Assembly (NCBI GenBank): GCA_025786725.1 | Contig: JAHLTZ010000063.1 | Location: forward strand, 1-64,000 | Direction of reading: 5' to 3' | From: Syncephalis fuscata | Taxonomy: Eukaryota; Zoopagomycota; Zoopagomycetes; Zoopagales; Piptocephalidaceae | DNA: 64,000 nt | Shown: one piece after another, positions 59,743 to 64,000 of the stretch | Layout: the number at the start of each line of letters is the position of its first letter | How positions within the stretch are numbered: position 1 is the stretch's first letter | Notes under the pieces: model-generated | What the model was told of the DNA's origin: nothing | The model's input: the letters and a program-made list of their open reading frames with translations, nothing else | The model's database searches: none | Program-made: the position numbers and the translations under genes

Positions 59743-61134
59743 TTTGCACGAGTACTGTAACAGTGTTTATAATCCAGTACATATGCGATAAAAATAGGCA
59801 TATTAGTCTGTATTTCCTATTGCACAATCTAACTATTGGCGAAAACAAATATATTGTTTGGTTTTGTAAAAATTATAATAATGTTTTTGCTGCCATTTCT
59901 ACCGATTCGGTTCTCAGTATTTGCATGCATACAAAATAACACACAACACTGATACAAAAACAAGTTTAATGCATCAAACCGGTGTTTTTATACAAGCTTT
60001 TACTGTTATACATAGGTTAGCTATATTTTAAATTATAAATGTATTGATTGGTACATGCATGCATTTCATTCGACACTATGCCCATTGTTATGGGGTAATC
60101 ATTGTTTCGAATTCACAAATGTATCACATCCAAACATATCATGCCACATGTTGTGCAATTATCATCGTTCAAATGGCGGCTAATCCAAATCATCTGAACT
60201 TGACTATACGATAAGTACTATTTGCAGGATAATGCATCGTGGCATTTTAAGCAATGGGACATTCCAACAAGTCATTTTTAGCAGTTTTTCGGCTGTAAAC
60301 CAAATCGCATCGGCTAGATTACACACAATACAATATGCAGACACTAGCTAGACACGCCAGAAAGCACTAGACACTTACCAGTAATTTCGAGTATATTGTG
60401 GCTGCAGATCACATATAAACTGATAATCGTCCAAGGCCTAACTGCTGCTTACCTTTCTGAAACTTGATTTTGACAAGTTAAATAAGATGGAATATAGAAC
60501 AACAAGCCAAAGCTGAAACCAATGGAAAAACAAACGGCAGCCCAAAGACCTACTGTTTTAACCTATAACCTATAGCAAACCATTATAGTTATGCTAAGCT
60601 AAACTGCATTTATCAAAAGCTGGCTGTTGCTGATGCAGCCAGAACAGCAGCAACGTTAAACCGAGATAACACACAGAAAACAGAGAAATGTAAATAGAAC
60701 TAAATCAATGAGTTTTGGTAGTTAAATAACTTATTATTGTCGCTATAATTATAATGCTAGTTGTTTGTACGGATAAATATTTACAATCATATTGTAATCT
60801 CTTATATGCTCACATTTACACGATCACCAATTAAGCCAACTATTGTAAGGCTTAATTTAATTATTTATCAAAGTAAGCAGCCAATGTCATACATTATTAC
60901 ATTGATAGAAAGACAAATCAATTGTATTTATTGGCCATTAATAAAAGCTGTATAGCTATATATTAAAATAAAACAAAACATTGGATTGAGCGCATAATAT
61001 TTATATGATCAAATCATTTTTACCTTGACTTACATATTTTGACCTCAAAGTAAAGCTCGTTTTAATTGAAGTCGCACTGCTATACACAACACAGTTAGAT
61101 TGCTTCCTGATAAAATGTTGGCAATAAATTGATT

Positions 61135-61400
61135 TAGATAAAAGAACGTAACATACTATTTAATTTCTTTGAAACATTTGAGGTTTGTTGTTGACCATGT
61201 GTAGAGAGATTAATCGAATATCAATAGAAGCCATATGATCACAATTCCATGTCATTTTATATTTGTTGCTGTTGCATCTACGTACAGCATTACTTTACAG
61301 TTATTAAAATTTATAGTTATTGTAATGTCGGACTTGGACCCAATGGCATCATAAAACGGAGTCCGAATACTTAATATAATTGTTTACAATTCCACTTTCA
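61135..61400 (-). pseudogene. Decayed gene fragment, copy B of a local duplicate
   Basis: Same orientation as copy A at 57.47 kb, about three-quarters identical over 61144-61286. On the minus strand one frame reads TPFYDAIGSKSDITITINF and continues NNCKVMLYVDATATNIK to a stop; another reads IDIRLISLHMVNNKPQMF to a stop. No start or intact frame was found. Either a dead paralogue or the 3' end of a gene whose introns I cannot place. Confidence 0.4.
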
Positions 61401-61748
61401 GATTTTATTTATTCTATTATTCATTGTTTACTAATAATATCAAGTTCGTGATAGTTAAGTGTTTATGGCTTAATTGTTACATTTGCTCTATCTAACTTCC
61501 ATATACTCCACCAATGCGACAGTTATTAAATAAAATCTTTTTTGCCGTATGTTATATTATTTATATTGAGTAAAGTAAATGATTTGTAAATGCTTTTAAT
61601 TGAATAAAATCATAGGGAATATATTAAAAATACAGAAAAAGCAGCCGTGTTAATGTATGAACTTGACCCAAAATAAACAAATGTAGTTGCCAGAGACCAT
61701 TATCTACAAGTCAATCAATCAAACAAACAAACGAACATCCAATAGCAG
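61401..61748. other. Intergenic spacer
   Basis: AT-rich 3' flank of the PCL-like cyclin gene; no gene seen. Confidence 0.45.
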
Positions 61749-62119
61749 CTACAGTCCAGCGACAGCACTAAGACCTCGTGTATTGGATCTGCGAAGTAAA
61801 CGGCCTATATGATCTGCTGGATTGACAACGGTCACCTTTGAAATGTTGTTATTGCTTCCTTCAGCGAGGCTATCTTTGACGCCACGTGATGATAAGCCCG
61901 TCCCAGTCGGGAACGGGACCACCGGGAGGTGGTTGGTCGTGTTGTTGATAGCTCTCCCGTTTGACGACTGGTAAGCTGATTCTGAATAGATGGATTGTTG
62001 GTGTTGATACTGGTGTGGCTTTTGTTTTTGTTGCTGTTCGGAATGTAAATGGTTGGGAAATGAATTGTTGGAAGGCCACTGAAAGGATTGCTGGGTGTTA
62101 TTGCCGGTGTGAAACGAAT

Positions 62120-62150
<31 letters not shown>

Positions 62151-63210
62151 TGATTTATAGTCTGAAATCGTTTCTGTTGGCTGAACACGTGAGTTAAAGT
62201 TTAATGGTACATTCTCTCGTGTGTTATCAGTAGAAGTGATTTTAGATTCACCTGTGTCATAATACATATCATCGCTATTTGTGCCATGACTGGATGACAG
62301 TGCTAAATGATGACTGGTTGGATAAGAGCTGGGGGTAATTGCCTGGCTTTTGACGCTATTTTTGCTATTGGGCGAAATAGTGTTGCAAGCATTTACAGCG
62401 TGCAGTTGGGACGATTCACCGGGTATGGACGTCGATGATGCCCTTCGTGCGTATGAATGCTGAGACAATGTGGTGGCCAACATGGTGCGGTGAATAGCGT
62501 GAGTTGGCGGTAGCATTCGTATAGCTACTGAAAATAAATGCGATTCATCAACGGCCAGTGAGAAATCGAGTAAGCGTAGCATTTGACGTTCCATTAATGA
62601 AATCTCCGATGCTGGAAAGCCAATATGATGCTGATCCCAATGATTGTTATTTGGCCAGTAGTCGCTAATATACTTGCCGGCGATAACTAACGAGGCCAAA
62701 AATAGGCGATGTGCTGTACATGTTTGGCCACGCGCCTCTTTGGGCAAACGTGATCGCAAACGATCCAAGAGAACGACAACACACATCAGTGTGCCGGTGC
62801 GCACTCTAGAACATCTCGAGACAAATGCAATAAATGCCTCCAAAGGTGGAGGGGGAAGGCCGGAACGGAATGCACCAATAGAAGCGTCGATTGGCTTATT
62901 GCTGGATGCAGACGAAAGTCGATGAGAGCTATTGCGCGACCCTGACGACAAGGAATTAAGAGCAGCAGCGGGTAGCATCTCAGGAACTACGCGATTAGCA
63001 GATTCGGCCACCAGTCCTAAAGGTAAAATATATTGGTTAATACATGTTGCGATTTGGCCCATATAGTAATAGCAACTTACTAATAAGATTATCGGAAATA
63101 TCTGCAGAACACACCTCTCTCAACATTGTCGAATCAATCATGGGATTAGGCAGATTAAAGGTGTTGCCTTCGTGACCCATAGATGCTTTAGCGCTTGATC
63201 CAGGTACCAT
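61749..63210 (-). CDS. PHO80/PCL-type cyclin with poly-Gln tail
   Basis: Cyclin of the Pho80/Pcl group, which activates Pho85-type kinases (CDK5-like) in nutrient or polarity control. Two exons, 63081-63210 and 61749-63016, give 465 aa. The 64-nt intron contains an in-frame ATG, so a single-exon reading from 63062 is misleading. The cyclin box spans about residues 80-210: LEAFIAFVSRCSRVRTGTLM, VVLLDRLRSRLP, TAHRLFLASLVIAGKYISD followed by YWPNNNHW, and MERQMLRLLDFSLAV. These match PCL cyclins, including the Asp/Tyr-rich turn after AGKY. The C-terminal half is disordered, Ser/Asn-rich, with a ten-glutamine run encoded by CAG repeats. The specific PCL subtype is not decidable. Confidence 0.88.
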
Positions 63211-64000
63211 GTTGAACGAATTGGTGTAGTTAAGTAGCCAAAAGCAGCTGTACAGCTTAAAGTGTGCTTATTGATAAGCTGTCTACAAATAAAATAGTAA
63301 TAATAATTAAGGTTTAAGGTTAGTAAATTAGAAATTGAAAAAAATGATTGGCAGAAAAGACGATGAGTAACATAAACTAAGGTAAATACAGGTAAAACGT
63401 TTACGAAAATATATTAGAGTCGAGTACACAAGTAATAAATATCAATAAAGGCTCGGTTTGCTAGCTGAGCAACCTTAACGTTTACGCTAATACTAAATGA
63501 GATGATGGTTATCAAATCACTGTACGGCAATTATTAATTGATATACAGACGGTGTTACAGTCGCAATTGGCCAAAAAGGAAAGGGGAATAATAGGGAGAC
63601 ACAACAAACTGTGTTGGATTAGCCAAGTGTGTGAAGGAGACAACGCACAAGCGTCAATGTAGCCTAAAGGGGAGAACGCAAGAGCAAAACTGAAATAGAG
63701 ATAAAGAAATAGAACGAAGGAAATAAGAGGATAGAATAGTAGTATACGTGCGTTTACAATTATGTGCATATAGGAACATATGTAGTGTATATGTGTGTTC
63801 CAACAAGCAAAAGGAGATCGATCCAAGGAGAAACAGATCCTGTATACAAACAGCTTGGAAGAATATACAAACACCGTAGAAATCAAAATGCCAGAAAATC
63901 GGGGCTGAGAAAGTGTAAACGACGTGGAGTGAATGGAAATACTAAGTATGATACTTGCATGTTAAACAATCGATTAAAAACAAACGTCTATTATGATTCA
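63211..64000. other. Upstream region of the PCL-like cyclin gene
   Basis: No gene seen. A purine-rich tract on plus at about 63575-63735 is pyrimidine-rich on the cyclin's coding strand. Confidence 0.5.

Larger units (their letters stand above)
59391..61134. other. Intergenic region
   Basis: Promoter of the cysteine-rich peptide gene, a 21-bp repeat near 59680-59740, and otherwise AT-rich DNA without a supported gene. Confidence 0.45.

Noticed and set aside
57850-61130. Looked for terminal inverted repeats or transposase motifs around the duplicated gene ends
   Set aside because: No inverted repeats or DDE-type or reverse-transcriptase motifs were seen; local duplication without a mobile element is simpler.
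63017-63080. Start codon with MGQIATCINQYILPLG in frame with the PCL-like cyclin
   Set aside because: It lies inside a well-formed GTAAGT-TTTAG intron; the upstream exon is in phase and has its own ATG.
1-64000. Scan for tRNA B-box-like GGTTC sequences, rRNA and CRISPR-like spaced repeats
   Set aside because: The few GGTTC matches lack a foldable tRNA context, and the repeats present are simple microsatellites.

Overview
The window is nuclear DNA of a fungus. Genes are broken by many short introns (about 40-80 nt) with GTAAG-type donors, intergenic DNA is AT-rich, and several proteins belong to families typical of fungi (a Mug190/tricalbin-like tether, a Gvp36-type BAR protein, a UPF0658 Golgi membrane protein, the Gep4 mitochondrial phosphatase, a PHO80/PCL-type cyclin). 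A CstF-50 homologue, a Med28-like protein, a CCDC9-like protein and a fused chorismate mutase-prephenate dehydratase point to an early-diverging lineage rather than to budding yeasts. That placement is inference. I saw no rRNA, convincing tRNA, CRISPR array or intact transposon.

Layout. 1-10.5 kb: TBC Rab-GAP, a secreted helical-repeat precursor, a CCDC9-like coiled-coil protein, RNase P subunit Rpp21/Rpr2, and mitochondrial monothiol glutaredoxin Grx5. 11.5-19.3 kb: a four-finger C2H2 factor and a 12-exon SMP/C2 ER tether. 20-29.3 kb: an orphan polytopic membrane protein, a small SET protein, a mitochondrial LETM1 protein, the AroQ-PheA fusion, eIF6, a Med28-like protein and a BAR protein. 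30.5-39 kb: a tiny secreted peptide precursor, the UPF0658 protein, AP endonuclease 2 and CstF-50. 39-51 kb: a large acidic disordered protein, cytosolic methionyl-tRNA synthetase, Gep4 and a PPR-like mitochondrial protein. 51.7-63.2 kb: a secreted kinase-like protein, B-type cyclin, decayed gene copies, a cysteine-rich secreted peptide and a PCL-like cyclin.

Themes. Most genes are housekeeping (translation, RNA processing, mitochondria, membrane contacts, cell cycle) and they do not form a cluster. Close divergent pairs (Rpp21/Grx5, Apn2/CstF-50, MetRS/Gep4, AroQ-PheA/eIF6) probably share promoters. Scattered among them are four secreted products with a signal peptide and a dibasic Kex2-type site: the helical-repeat protein, two mini-peptides and a pseudokinase-like protein. 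These are the least understood content and the most interesting.

Two sequence-level features stand out. At least four introns use GC-AG with a GCAAGT donor. Apparent single-base frameshifts concentrate between about 39.5 and 56 kb, whereas the exon chains of 1-39 kb and of the 62-63 kb cyclin keep phase. This suggests a locally less accurate assembly, although real gene decay is possible. Exon coordinates were derived by hand from splice signals and reading phase.
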